In this document: positions 22,934 to 32,227 of the stretch, in pieces | How the letters are laid out: every line of letters begins with the position of its first letter | Numbering within the stretch: the stretch's first letter is position 1 | Assembly (NCBI GenBank): GCA_903911085.1 | Contig: CAIWCC010000191.1 | Coordinates: 1-36,224 of the forward strand | DNA from: an uncultured Bacteroidales bacterium | GTDB lineage: Bacteria; Bacteroidota; Bacteroidia; Bacteroidales; Paludibacteraceae | Direction of reading: 5' to 3' | Length of the DNA stretch: 36,224 nucleotides | Program-made: the position numbers and the translations under genes | The notes under the pieces: generated by a model | What the model was told of the DNA's origin: nothing | The model's database searches: none | Seen by the model: the letters and a program-made list of their open reading frames with translations, nothing else

Positions 22934-24031
22934 ATGGAAGACAAATTAGTTACTCTAGCTATTCGTACCTATCAAAGGGCGCAAATGATAAAATCGGTAC
23001 TTGAGGAAAATGGTATCGAAACATTGATTCATAATTTGAACTTAGAACATCCCGAAATGGCTGTTGGCGTGCGCGTTCGCATCAAAGAAAGCGATTTGCC
23101 CCGCGCCTTGAAAATTGTTGAGGAAATGGAAAGTGCTTGGGAAGGAGATCAAACCAAAGCTACTAAACAACAAATACTTATACCTATTGATTTTTCGGAT
23201 CAAATATCTAAAGCTACTGATTTCGGATTCTATTTTGCTGATATTTTGGATGCCGAGGTGGTGTTTTTGTATGTGTATTTTAGTCCGTCGTTTACCATTT
23301 CTTCCAATAACGATTTAAGTACATATAGCATTAGCGATAGTGAATTGCTTCGGCGGATTATTAGTTCGGCAAATGCTGATGTACATAATATGACAAACTT
23401 AATTAATTCACGGATTGACAAAGGTGAATTACCAAAAATACCTTTCAGTTTTGAATTAAAAGAAGGCGTTCCCGAAGATCAGATTTTGGATTTTTGTAAA
23501 AAATACAATCCAGCTCTTGTGGTAATGGGAACTCATGGAAAAAAACCAACTAACGAACTTATAGGCAGTGTAACGGGCGAAGTAATGGAAGTGTGTCAGT
23601 CGCCAGTATTTGCGGTTCCTATGCAAATGAGTTTGGAATCGCCCGATGATATTAAACGCGTGGCATTTCTAACAAATTTCGACCAAAAAGATTTAATTGC
23701 CATTGATAGAGTCATTTCTATGTTCAGTGCCAATAAATTAGAATTGTTTTTTATACATGCTTCCGACAAAAAAGAGACTTGGAGTGAGATAATGTTGGCA
23801 GGTATAAAGTCTTATTTCTCAAATCATTATCCAAATTTGATTACTAATTATGATTTGTTGAATTCAGACGAAACATTGAGCCTGCTGGATGATTATTTGG
23901 CAAAACAGAAGATTGACGTTCTGGCTTTTAATACTCGTCGTCGAAACATTTTTGCTCGTTTATTTCATCCAGGATTGGCATACAAAATGGTGATACATTC
24001 CGATACTCCATTATTGGTTACGCATGTTTAG
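22934..24031 (+). CDS. DUF2007 and tandem universal-stress-protein domains
   Basis: 365 residues. Residues 1-68 are a DUF2007 domain (IRTYQRAQMIKSVLEENGIE then RIKESDLPRALKIVEEME). A first Usp domain starts at ILIPIDFSDQ and ends with VVMGTHGKK...GSVTGEVMEVCQSPVFAVP, the ATP-binding G-2x-G-9x-G(S/T) type motif. A second, more diverged Usp domain covers about 235-365 (VAFLTNFD, then LLVTHV). Fusion of DUF2007 to two Usp domains is a signalling or stress-adaptor layout. It has its own unit: 160 nt separate it from the WYL gene. No signal peptide is present. Confidence 0.9.
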   Translation: MEDKLVTLAIRTYQRAQMIKSVLEENGIETLIHNLNLEHPEMAVGVRVRIKESDLPRALKIVEEMESAWEGDQTKATKQQILIPIDFSDQISKATDFGFYFADILDAEVVFLYVYFSPSFTISSNNDLSTYSISDSELLRRIISSANADVHNMTNLINSRIDKGELPKIPFSFELKEGVPEDQILDFCKKYNPALVVMGTHGKKPTNELIGSVTGEVMEVCQSPVFAVPMQMSLESPDDIKRVAFLTNFDQKDLIAIDRVISMFSANKLELFFIHASDKKETWSEIMLAGIKSYFSNHYPNLITNYDLLNSDETLSLLDDYLAKQKIDVLAFNTRRRNIFARLFHPGLAYKMVIHSDTPLLVTHV

Positions 24032-24071
24032 AAAATTTATTTAACAGAAAAGTGATTAAAAATTCTTTGAA

Positions 24072-24414
24072 GACTTTATTTAATAGAGTTTATATAGATT
24101 AAACGTTTATAGCTCTCAAAAACAGAGATTTAAGATTGGACACTAAGTTACACTAAATTAAACTAAGTTACACTAAGAATATATTTACAAATTAAGAACA
24201 CTTAGGAAAAAACATAAATGTTTTTTTTAGAATAGTCACTTTATTATAAAACATTTATGTTTTATCTTAGTGTTCTCATAATAAATGATTAAAAGAACCT
24301 TAGTGAACCAACGGTCAGCGTAGCTAAACTTTGTGCCCTTAGTGACTTAGTGGTAAATCTTTTATTTTAAATCACATAGTATACTAATCTATATAAAGTC
24401 TAATATAAATAACT
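24072..24414. repeat. Second large imperfect palindrome (foldback / MITE-like)
   Basis: Symmetric about 24240. TTTATATAGATT (24089-24100) mirrors AATCTATATAAA (24386-24397). CACTAAGTTACACTAA near 24139 mirrors TTAGTGACTTAGTG near 24341. AGAACACTTAGG plus ACATAAATGTTTT (24195-24226) mirrors AAAACATTTATGT plus CTTAGTGTTCT (24248-24276). No gene lies in the whole gap 24032-24617. Confidence 0.7.
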
Positions 24415-24617
24415 AACCACTTTATACGCAATTACAAGAAAGGAATTTACCAAAACAAGTAATTCTATTTTTATTGGTGTCAAGTGTTTTTTTATTATAA
24501 ATCAATGATTAGTCACTGCATAAAAACTAAAACAATGAATTTCAAAAACATGTCTTTCAAACTATTAAAATTCAATTAGCTATGTGTTTTTTATCTGTCA
24601 ATAATCATTTTGTTTTT

Positions 24618-25340
24618 TCAATATCCGCTTGCCAAAACATCTGCTAAATGTATGCCTTTAATTGGTAATTTATTTTTGGCAATATAACCGTTAATATTCA
24701 TAAGGCACGAAGCTTCGGTACTAATAATATATTCGGCACCTGTAGCCAAAGCAAACTCTACTTTCTTTTCAACCATGGCGGTTGAAATAGAATTGTTTTT
24801 TACTGCAAATGTACCACCAAATCCGCAACAAGTTTCACATTCTTCCATTTCAATTAGTTCCAAACCAAGTACTTGTGCCAACAATTTGCGTGGTTCGTCT
24901 TTTATGCCATATTCGCGCAATGCCGAACATGAATCGTGAAACGTAACTTTGTGTTGAAACTGAGCACCTACATTTTCAACTTTTAGTACATTGACCAAAA
25001 AGTCGGAAAGTTCGTAGATGGTACTTTTCATTTGTGCATGACGTGCTAATAATTCGGGGCTGTTGGCAAGCACTTTTTGATAATGATGAATTACAAAGCT
25101 TGAGCAAGAGCCTGACGGCGAAACTATAGGACTGTTGGGATTGAAGTCGGCTAAAAATTTGGATGCCAAACTTGCAGATTCTTCCCAATATCCACTATTA
25201 AATGCTGGTTGTCCGCAACATGTTTGATTGGCATTGTAGGTGACTTTGCAGCCTGCTTTTTCCAGCACTTTAATTGTATTGAAACCAGTTTCGGGATACA
25301 GTTGGTCGATATAACAAGGTATAAATAATTGAATGTCCAT
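24618..25340 (-). CDS. lutA: LutA/LldE-type cysteine-rich (Fe-S) protein
   Basis: 240 residues, the usual length for LutA/LldE. It has two CCG blocks: NQTCCGQPAFNSGYW near 38-52 and CETCCGFGGTFAVK near 167-180, plus SPSGSC near 74 and FHDSCSALRE near 134. These are the heterodisulphide-reductase-like cysteine motifs that bind Fe-S clusters. In lactate utilisation LutA works with LutB and LutC to oxidise lactate to pyruvate. Neither partner is next to it: the gene upstream on the same strand is a secreted phosphatase-fold protein. LutB and LutC must lie elsewhere if the pathway is complete. The gene symbol is by family similarity. Confidence 0.85.
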   Translation of the reverse strand: MDIQLFIPCYIDQLYPETGFNTIKVLEKAGCKVTYNANQTCCGQPAFNSGYWEESASLASKFLADFNPNSPIVSPSGSCSSFVIHHYQKVLANSPELLARHAQMKSTIYELSDFLVNVLKVENVGAQFQHKVTFHDSCSALREYGIKDEPRKLLAQVLGLELIEMEECETCCGFGGTFAVKNNSISTAMVEKKVEFALATGAEYIISTEASCLMNINGYIAKNKLPIKGIHLADVLASGY

Positions 25341-25368
25341 AATTTATAGATGTATTATTAGTTTATTT

Positions 25369-26394
25369 TTAGTACCAAAAGTCGGTATAAATAGGTAAAT
25401 GATCCGAAAAGCCATCATGATATTTCATGCCTTCATAAGTTCTAAAAGGTTGCTTTCCTAAAAATGTATTATCGTTTTCGAGCAAAAAGTCAGGCCCAAA
25501 AAAGTGTACATCGCTTTGAATAGTAAACATTTTTTGAGTGGGGTCAAGCAAATTACCTGACACAATAATCTGATCTAATGCGCCCCACTGACCTAAATGC
25601 TTGTTGGAGCCCTTTCCTTCGGCATGTATTTTATACATTAGGTTATACAATTGTCGCGACGAAATTGAATCGTTTAAAGGTTTAGCTTTTAGTACTTCCA
25701 ACATACTTTTATTGCAAGGAAAATCATTGAAATCGCCCATTATTACAATGTTAGGACGACAATTTTTTGCCATCAAACTATCCACTTTAGCACGCACCAC
25801 CGATGCCACATACATTCGTCGGTCTTCCGATTCCAACTCGCCACCTAAGCGGGATGGAAAATGGCATACAAAAACATGTAAAGTATCGCCTGTAGGAATT
25901 ATGCCTGAAGCAAAAAGAATGTCGCGCGTAGTACTTTTGGGTGCTTGAGGAAATACGATTTTTATTGGCTCGTTATGAAACGGTTTGAACATTTTGGATT
26001 GATAAAGAAGTGCCACGTCCACTCCTCGTGCATCGGGTGACTCGTGATGTAAGTATTTATAACGCATGTTTTTAAGCCCAGAATACTTTGTCAAATCAAC
26101 AAGACATTTTTCGCTTTCTATTTCGCACAATCCTACTAATGCAGGGCAATCCCATCCACCAATTGCGGCAATAACTTTTCCAATGTTTGCTTGTTTTTTT
26201 TGATATTTTGTATAATTCCATGCGCGCATTCCTGTTGGCAGAAATTCTTCATCGTTTGTTAACGAATCGTCAACAATATCGAAGTAATTTTCGACATTAT
26301 AACACATTATTTTAAAATTCCGTTTCTCACGATTTTGCCCATAGCTAATGCTTAACAATAGCAAACTAATAAACAAAACCAGAATCTTCTTCAT
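25369..26394 (-). CDS. Secreted endonuclease/exonuclease/phosphatase-fold protein
   Basis: 341 residues. A signal peptide ends near SISYGQ. The fold motifs follow: FKIMCYNVENYFD (Asn of the metal site), GLCEIESEKCL (metal-binding Glu), ARGVDVALLYQS, IVIMGDFNDFP (catalytic Asp-Phe-Asn) and FSDHLPIYTDFWY at the end (SDH). The set is complete, so it should be an active nuclease or phosphatase outside the cytoplasm. Substrate is not evident. The lutA-like gene follows 28 nt downstream on the same strand, so the two may share a transcript, although their roles differ. Confidence 0.9.
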   Translation of the reverse strand: MKKILVLFISLLLLSISYGQNREKRNFKIMCYNVENYFDIVDDSLTNDEEFLPTGMRAWNYTKYQKKQANIGKVIAAIGGWDCPALVGLCEIESEKCLVDLTKYSGLKNMRYKYLHHESPDARGVDVALLYQSKMFKPFHNEPIKIVFPQAPKSTTRDILFASGIIPTGDTLHVFVCHFPSRLGGELESEDRRMYVASVVRAKVDSLMAKNCRPNIVIMGDFNDFPCNKSMLEVLKAKPLNDSISSRQLYNLMYKIHAEGKGSNKHLGQWGALDQIIVSGNLLDPTQKMFTIQSDVHFFGPDFLLENDNTFLGKQPFRTYEGMKYHDGFSDHLPIYTDFWY

Positions 26395-26534
26395 GTAACT
26401 TTAAAAATAATAATAGTTATAGCAAATCATATTGATTGACAGTACAAAGGTAGATAAAAAAAAGTAATTTGTAAATCTGGAACAGCAGTTATGATTAAAT
26501 AAGGAAATCAGTCGACTTTGAAAAAAACGTTTTA

Positions 26535-26566
26535 TTTGTGTATTTCAATATAAACATGTATTTTTG
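26535..26566 (+). promoter_or_regulatory. Promoter of the DUF234 ATPase gene
   Basis: TTTG (26535-26538), a 20-nt gap, TATTTTTG (26559-26566). Ordinary spacing, with a leader of about 35 nt. Confidence 0.6.
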
Positions 26567-26606
26567 TAATGGCTATTAAATTAATCACCATTAAATAAAT
26601 GATATT

Positions 26607-27917
26607 ATGAAATTCTACAATAGAACAACTGAATTGGAAAGTCTCCGTCGTACAATCATTCAATCAAAGAAAAGTGCTTGTTTTACAGCTGTGATTGGTC
26701 GTAGGCGTATTGGGAAAACATCTTTACTAATGGAGTCGGTTAAAGCAGATCGCTTTCTCTATTTATTTGTGTCACGAAAGAACGAACAATTGCTTTGCAA
26801 TCAGTTTCAAAAAGAAGCATTAGAAGCTATTAATCTTCAGATTTTTGGTAATGTAGCTGATTTTAGGACATTTTTTGAGCAACTATTAATTTATTCTGTC
26901 AATGAACCGTTTACTCTTATTATTGATGAGTTTCAGGAGCTTGAACGTGTTAACAAATCAATTTTTAGTGACATTCAGGATTTGTGGGATAGATATAAAG
27001 ATAAATCAAAAATCAATTTTATTGCTTGTGGTTCAATTTACTCGATGATGAAAAAGATTTTTGAAAATGAAAAGGAACCACTTTTTGGGAGACTAACTTC
27101 AAGAATGGTTTTGCGACCTTTTTCTATTAGTACAATAAAAGAAATTTTAAGAGACTACAATTCAAATTTTTGCTCGGAAGACATTCTCTGTTTATACCTT
27201 ATTACAGGAGGTGTAGCCAAATATATTACTTTATTAATGGAATCAGGTGCCACTACTAAAGATAAAATGATTGAATATGTAACGCGACCAGATTCACCAT
27301 TTTTAAGTGAAGGCAGTGACTTACTTATTTCTGAATTTGGAAAGGAATATGGCACTTATTTCTCTATTCTTCAATTGATTGCATCTGGCAAAACGGCGCA
27401 AAATGAGATTGATTCTATTATTGAAAAGAATACCGGAACATATCTTGTGAACCTTGAAGTGGAATACTCACTTATTAAAAGAAATAAACCCATTTTTTCA
27501 AAACCCGAAAGCAGAAATATTCGGTGGAGTCTTAACGACAACTTTTTATTATTCTGGTTCAGATTTATTTATCCAAACCAATCCATGCTTGAATTAGGTA
27601 GAAATGACAGACTGAAGGAATATATACAATTAAATTATGAGCAATATAGCGGTTTAATTCTTGAACGTTATTTTCGTGATAAGATGTCAGAAGATGAACA
27701 AGTTACGCAAATTGGAAATGCGTGGGACAGAAAAGGTGGAAATGAAATTGACATTGTGGCTATCGATTCCATTAACAAAACAGCTATTATTGCAGAAGTC
27801 AAACGAAATAAAAATAAAATAGATTTACAAAAACTGAATGAAAAAGCTTCCAAATTTGAAAATGATTTGTCGAATTACAAAATAGAATTTCGGGGATTAT
27901 CGTTGGAAGATGTGTGA
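26607..27917 (+). CDS. Archaeal-type ATPase with DUF234
   Basis: 436 residues. It begins FYNRTTELESL, the opening of this STAND-like ATPase family, with Walker A VIGRRRIGKTSLL near 31-43, Walker B TLIIDEFQELERV near 100-112 and sensor FIACGSIYSMM near 138-148. The C-terminal DUF234 part has GNEIDIVAIDS and AIIAEVKRNK near 385-405, a PD-(D/E)xK-like ID...EVK pattern. Members are common in Bacteroidota and archaea, and the job is not established. A second ATPase of related build (DUF4143) lies 5 kb upstream on the other strand. Its end faces the hybrid regulator. Confidence 0.9.
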   Translation: MKFYNRTTELESLRRTIIQSKKSACFTAVIGRRRIGKTSLLMESVKADRFLYLFVSRKNEQLLCNQFQKEALEAINLQIFGNVADFRTFFEQLLIYSVNEPFTLIIDEFQELERVNKSIFSDIQDLWDRYKDKSKINFIACGSIYSMMKKIFENEKEPLFGRLTSRMVLRPFSISTIKEILRDYNSNFCSEDILCLYLITGGVAKYITLLMESGATTKDKMIEYVTRPDSPFLSEGSDLLISEFGKEYGTYFSILQLIASGKTAQNEIDSIIEKNTGTYLVNLEVEYSLIKRNKPIFSKPESRNIRWSLNDNFLLFWFRFIYPNQSMLELGRNDRLKEYIQLNYEQYSGLILERYFRDKMSEDEQVTQIGNAWDRKGGNEIDIVAIDSINKTAIIAEVKRNKNKIDLQKLNEKASKFENDLSNYKIEFRGLSLEDV

Positions 27918-27981
27918 ATATCACAAAAATAATGGCATATGAAAAACGGTCAACGTCATTCAAGCATTAACAGAATGATAA

Positions 27982-30900
27982 TCACTTTTGATTTCTATAT
28001 TCCTTAGGTGTTTGTTGAAATTTTTTAGCAAATTCGCGGTAGAAATAGGTTTTGTTATTGAACCCACAATCGTACATAATTTCCTGAACGGTTTTATTGG
28101 TAGTTTTGAGCAGTTTTTCGGCATTATTCAAACGTATGGTACGGATAAACTCAGTTGGCGTTTGATCAATAAGTTCTTTAATTTTGCGATAAAGTTGCAT
28201 TTTACTAATGGCCATTTCGGCTGCTATAGAGTCGAGCGAGAGATTCTCGTCGTCGAGATGTTCGATAACTAATTTTGTAATTTTGAGAATCAGCTCGTTG
28301 TCTTCTTTTTTGATTAATTTGCCTTCAAATTGTTCCATGGAAGCATAAGCCGATTCGCTGAAATCGAGTACTGCTTTGTTGCGTTTCAGTAAACTTTCTA
28401 TCATGGCTTCGAGGTGTCTTGGGTGAAATGGCTTGCCTAAATACGCATCTGCACCAAGCTCTAAACCTTCTATTTGATTCTCAATGGCAGCCTTCGACGA
28501 TAAAAGAATAATTGGAATATGGCGTGTTAATTCTTGATTTTTCATGATTTTCACGAACTCTATTCCATTCATTTCGGGCATTATTACATCGCATACTATC
28601 AAAATAGGCATGCGCACTTTCATCATTTCGATGGCTTCTTTGCCATTGCCTGCTTCGGCAATAATATATTTATCGCTTAAAAAATCATTAAGCAATTTTC
28701 GGATATCTACTTCATCATCAATTACTAAAATTAAACCATTTTTCTTTTCATCGGGAATTGAAGAAGTTTTATTTTTATTGCTATTTTCAATATTTAATTC
28801 ATCAGCTCCATATTCCAGTTGGTTTGATGCAAGAATAGGAGAGCGACTTGTATCAATAAATGCGCTTTCGGGAATTGCCACTACAAACGATGTGTATGTT
28901 TCTCCATCGCTATCTACCTCAATACTACCGTTTAATACTTCGGATATATTTTTACATAGTGCCAATCCTATTCCATTTCGGGTTTCAAAACCTTTGGAGA
29001 CTTGCAATTCGAAACGATTTAGTATTTCAAACCTATTGAATATACTTTGTCTGTTTTCGTTTTTTATTCCAATGCCATAATTCTTAACTCGAATATAAAG
29101 CAAGTTGTTTTTTGTTTCAACATTTAAATCAATTTTTCCACCTTGAGGTGTGTATTTTACTGCGTTTGAAATAAGATTAAATATAATTTTTTCAATACAA
29201 TCCCAGTCGGTATGCCAGTAAATGGTTGTAGGAGTGAATGATAGTTCCAAATTGATTTTTTTATTTTCAATGGCTTCAACAAAATTATCTGTTACAAATT
29301 TCACCAATTCAGCAATATCCACTCTTTCAATATTAAGTTTTAGATAGCCTGTCTCTGCTTTTCGGAAATCAATTAGTTGTTGAATCAAATTTTGCATTCT
29401 TTCGGAGTTTGTTTTGATAGTATTCACATATTTCCGATTGGAATTATCAAAAGATAAATTCTTAAGTAGTTGAATGCTTGGGCCATATATTAATGTGAGT
29501 GAGTTTGAAAACTCGTGTGCAATATTGGTAAAAAAGCGAAGTTTAGCTTGATGAATTTCTTCAGTTTTTTGTTTTTCCAGTTCTTTCATTTTTATTTCAT
29601 TCCGAGCTTTTAGTTGATTAATAGTCAGACGATTTAAGCCATAACCAATCAGAATAAGTAAAATGAAATAGCAAATATATGCAACGTTATTGGCCCACCA
29701 AGGTGGTTGAACAATGATGGAAAGTGAGTAAATTTTATCACTCCAAATTTTATCAGCATTGGTGCATCGCACCTTCAAAGTATAATTCCCTTTTGGTAAA
29801 TTGGAAAAAACAATGGTGTTGGAAGTTCCCAGATTGATCCATTCTTTTTGATATCCTTCTAGTAAATATGAAATTTCACACTTTGTACTCGATATATAAT
29901 CGATGGGAATGAACTTAAAACTGAATGATTTAATTTTATACGATATTTCGAGCGATTGTTTTCCGGAATATTCAGTTAGAAAATCGGGAAGTATTTTTTC
30001 AGTATTATCCACATAAAAAGCATCCAAAACAAGCGATGGCATATATTGAATGTTCGAAATTTCAACAGGATTGAAGACGTTAAAGCCGCTAATTCCGCCA
30101 AAGTAGAAAGTCCGTTGGTGAGGACTTTCATAAAAGGCACCATCCGAAAATTCGTTGTTTTGCAAACCATCCTTCTCAAAATAAGATACAATACGTACAT
30201 CTGATTTTTGTTGTACTAGTTTGGCAAGACCTTTATTAGTGCTGAGCCATAGGTTGTTATTCTTGTCATCCAAAATTCCATGTATGGTATTGTTGGGCAT
30301 TCCTTCTTTTTCGGTAAAACGCGTAAATATTGGCTTCCCATTCTCAATTCTCAACAATTTTATTAATCCCATACTCGTACCTATCCACAAAACGCCTTTT
30401 TTGTCTTTATGAAGTGCCAGAATATCGTCGCTACTAATCAAATCGGGGTTGTTTTCGGAAAAACGGTAAGTAGCAAACTTTTCTTGCTTGACATCGAATA
30501 AATTGAGTCCACCACCACGGGTTCCAACCCATAAACAATTATTGTCTGCCTTTATAATGGAGTAAACTATATTGTTGCTTAGCGAAGTAGGCTGATTATT
30601 TTTGAATACATACTTTTTGTAAGTTTTAACCGAGTAAGGTTTTGTATTTTTGTCAATTTCAAGTTTATACATTCCGTTACCACTCGTGCCTACCCACATA
30701 ATATTATTGTCGGTAAATAGAATTGAATACACAGAACTTAAGTTTAATTTATCTTTAAATAATTTGTCTACCAACAAAGAATTTAATGTTTTGCTATTCT
30801 GTTCAAAATAACTAATACCGCTTCCATCTGTACCAATCCAAAATTCATTACCCTGTCCTTGCACAATGGTGAATACTGAGTTGCTCGACAGGCCATTTTG

Positions 30901-32046
30901 GGTTGTCAGTTGGTATTTGAGAACTAAATTCTTCTCATTTTTTTGAGCTTGCAGCCCGTAAACGCCATTGCCTTTGGTGCCAACCCAAAGCGTCCCATAC
31001 ATATCTTCGTAGAAAGTTCTAACAGCACTACGACCAAAAGTTGGTAAATTTTTTTGGTTATAGGCTTGGAATTTTTCGCGCAATGGGAATAGTTGTAATA
31101 CACCTTGTGCATCGGTTCCCACCCATATAATGGACTGGCTACCAGCGAAAAGTGAAAGAACAGATACATTATCAAACAGTTGTTCAATTTTACGGGTTAT
31201 AGTATTAAACCGGAATAAACCGTTTGATGTACCCCATAATTGTGTTTCATTCTGAAAAATGAGTGTTTTGATAATTCCTTTCGAAACAGAACCTGCCGAA
31301 TAATCAGTTAGTACGCCTTCTGAAATGCGATATTGGTACAATTTTTCGTCAGTTGTTTGTAACCACAATTCATTATTTGTATTATAAAAAACAGATTCAA
31401 TGTTTTGTAAATGATTGAATTGAACAATATTTTCGATGATTGGAATCTGAAGATTACCTTTTTTGAATACAACCTTGAATAATTTTTTTTCGGTTGTTAA
31501 TAGCCATAAATTATAATCCAAATCGAAGAACACCTTTCTGACTCTAATTTTGTTGGCCACATTCAACTTCACAAACCTTTGAGTTGTGTTATTGAAATAA
31601 TGAATTCCTTGCTCGAAAACACAAGCGAAGACCAAGTTATAACTGTTTTTGGTAACAAAAAACGAATTTTCGCTATAGATATTCCAGCTGTTGCTATCGG
31701 TAAAAAAGCGGTTGAACTTATTGGTGGTTTTGTCGAAACGATTGATGCCTCTATCGGTAGTAATCCAAAGTACATTTTTGTTGTCTTCAATAATATCTCT
31801 TATAATATTATTACTAATACTATTTGAATTGCCAGGTTCGGGTTTGAAAGTTTTTAAATCGCGTCCATTATAAACGTTTAATCCATCCCAAGTACCAAAC
31901 CAAATCAATCCATTTGTATCCTGAAAAATTTTATTGATAGAACTATTGGATAGACCATCACTATTTGTAAGGTTTAGTATGTCAAAATTCTTAGCTGACA
32001 AAACCAAACTGTACAGTATTAAAAGTATTGTGAATGTTTTTTTCAT
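27982..32046 (-). CDS. Hybrid two-component system regulator (HTCS)
   Basis: 1354 residues in one chain. A signal peptide (1-18) is followed by a long periplasmic propeller of repeated GLIWFGTWDGL- and LWVGTRGGGL-type blades (to about 660), a Y_Y_Y domain, and one transmembrane helix near 780-800. The cytoplasmic part has a HisKA box with His844 (IAHEFSNSLTL), an ATPase N box (LISNAVKYTP), a receiver with Asp1153 (CDVIMPEMNG) and a C-terminal AraC helix-turn-helix. The box reads HEFSN rather than the common HEFRTP; Asn at H+4 is still allowed. HTCS proteins sense glycan breakdown products and switch on the adjacent utilisation genes, here the divergent GH130 unit. Confidence 0.95.
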   Translation of the reverse strand: MKKTFTILLILYSLVLSAKNFDILNLTNSDGLSNSSINKIFQDTNGLIWFGTWDGLNVYNGRDLKTFKPEPGNSNSISNNIIRDIIEDNKNVLWITTDRGINRFDKTTNKFNRFFTDSNSWNIYSENSFFVTKNSYNLVFACVFEQGIHYFNNTTQRFVKLNVANKIRVRKVFFDLDYNLWLLTTEKKLFKVVFKKGNLQIPIIENIVQFNHLQNIESVFYNTNNELWLQTTDEKLYQYRISEGVLTDYSAGSVSKGIIKTLIFQNETQLWGTSNGLFRFNTITRKIEQLFDNVSVLSLFAGSQSIIWVGTDAQGVLQLFPLREKFQAYNQKNLPTFGRSAVRTFYEDMYGTLWVGTKGNGVYGLQAQKNEKNLVLKYQLTTQNGLSSNSVFTIVQGQGNEFWIGTDGSGISYFEQNSKTLNSLLVDKLFKDKLNLSSVYSILFTDNNIMWVGTSGNGMYKLEIDKNTKPYSVKTYKKYVFKNNQPTSLSNNIVYSIIKADNNCLWVGTRGGGLNLFDVKQEKFATYRFSENNPDLISSDDILALHKDKKGVLWIGTSMGLIKLLRIENGKPIFTRFTEKEGMPNNTIHGILDDKNNNLWLSTNKGLAKLVQQKSDVRIVSYFEKDGLQNNEFSDGAFYESPHQRTFYFGGISGFNVFNPVEISNIQYMPSLVLDAFYVDNTEKILPDFLTEYSGKQSLEISYKIKSFSFKFIPIDYISSTKCEISYLLEGYQKEWINLGTSNTIVFSNLPKGNYTLKVRCTNADKIWSDKIYSLSIIVQPPWWANNVAYICYFILLILIGYGLNRLTINQLKARNEIKMKELEKQKTEEIHQAKLRFFTNIAHEFSNSLTLIYGPSIQLLKNLSFDNSNRKYVNTIKTNSERMQNLIQQLIDFRKAETGYLKLNIERVDIAELVKFVTDNFVEAIENKKINLELSFTPTTIYWHTDWDCIEKIIFNLISNAVKYTPQGGKIDLNVETKNNLLYIRVKNYGIGIKNENRQSIFNRFEILNRFELQVSKGFETRNGIGLALCKNISEVLNGSIEVDSDGETYTSFVVAIPESAFIDTSRSPILASNQLEYGADELNIENSNKNKTSSIPDEKKNGLILVIDDEVDIRKLLNDFLSDKYIIAEAGNGKEAIEMMKVRMPILIVCDVIMPEMNGIEFVKIMKNQELTRHIPIILLSSKAAIENQIEGLELGADAYLGKPFHPRHLEAMIESLLKRNKAVLDFSESAYASMEQFEGKLIKKEDNELILKITKLVIEHLDDENLSLDSIAAEMAISKMQLYRKIKELIDQTPTEFIRTIRLNNAEKLLKTTNKTVQEIMYDCGFNNKTYFYREFAKKFQQTPKEYRNQK

Positions 32047-32194
32047 GTACCAAAAATAAGATTATTGTGCAAATATACTATAATATTATTGGTAATAAAA
32101 TTATCCAGTTTTACTTTTAGCGGTATTTATTGAAATATAAAAATGAGTGTACCTAATTGTAAGAATACGATACTCACGACATTCATATTGACTG

Positions 32195-32202
32195 TACTTT
32201 TG
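32195..32202 (+). promoter_or_regulatory. -7 box for the GH130 operon
   Basis: TACTTTTG, 25 nt before the ATG at 32228. No good TTG lies at the usual distance, which fits a promoter that needs the HTCS activator. Confidence 0.5.
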
Positions 32203-32227
32203 CATAAAATAATTTTAAAAATAGTAT

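Noticed and set aside
20392-27917. DUF4143 and DUF234 ATPases as a joint system
   Set aside because: They lie 5 kb apart on opposite strands, with unrelated genes between and separate promoters.
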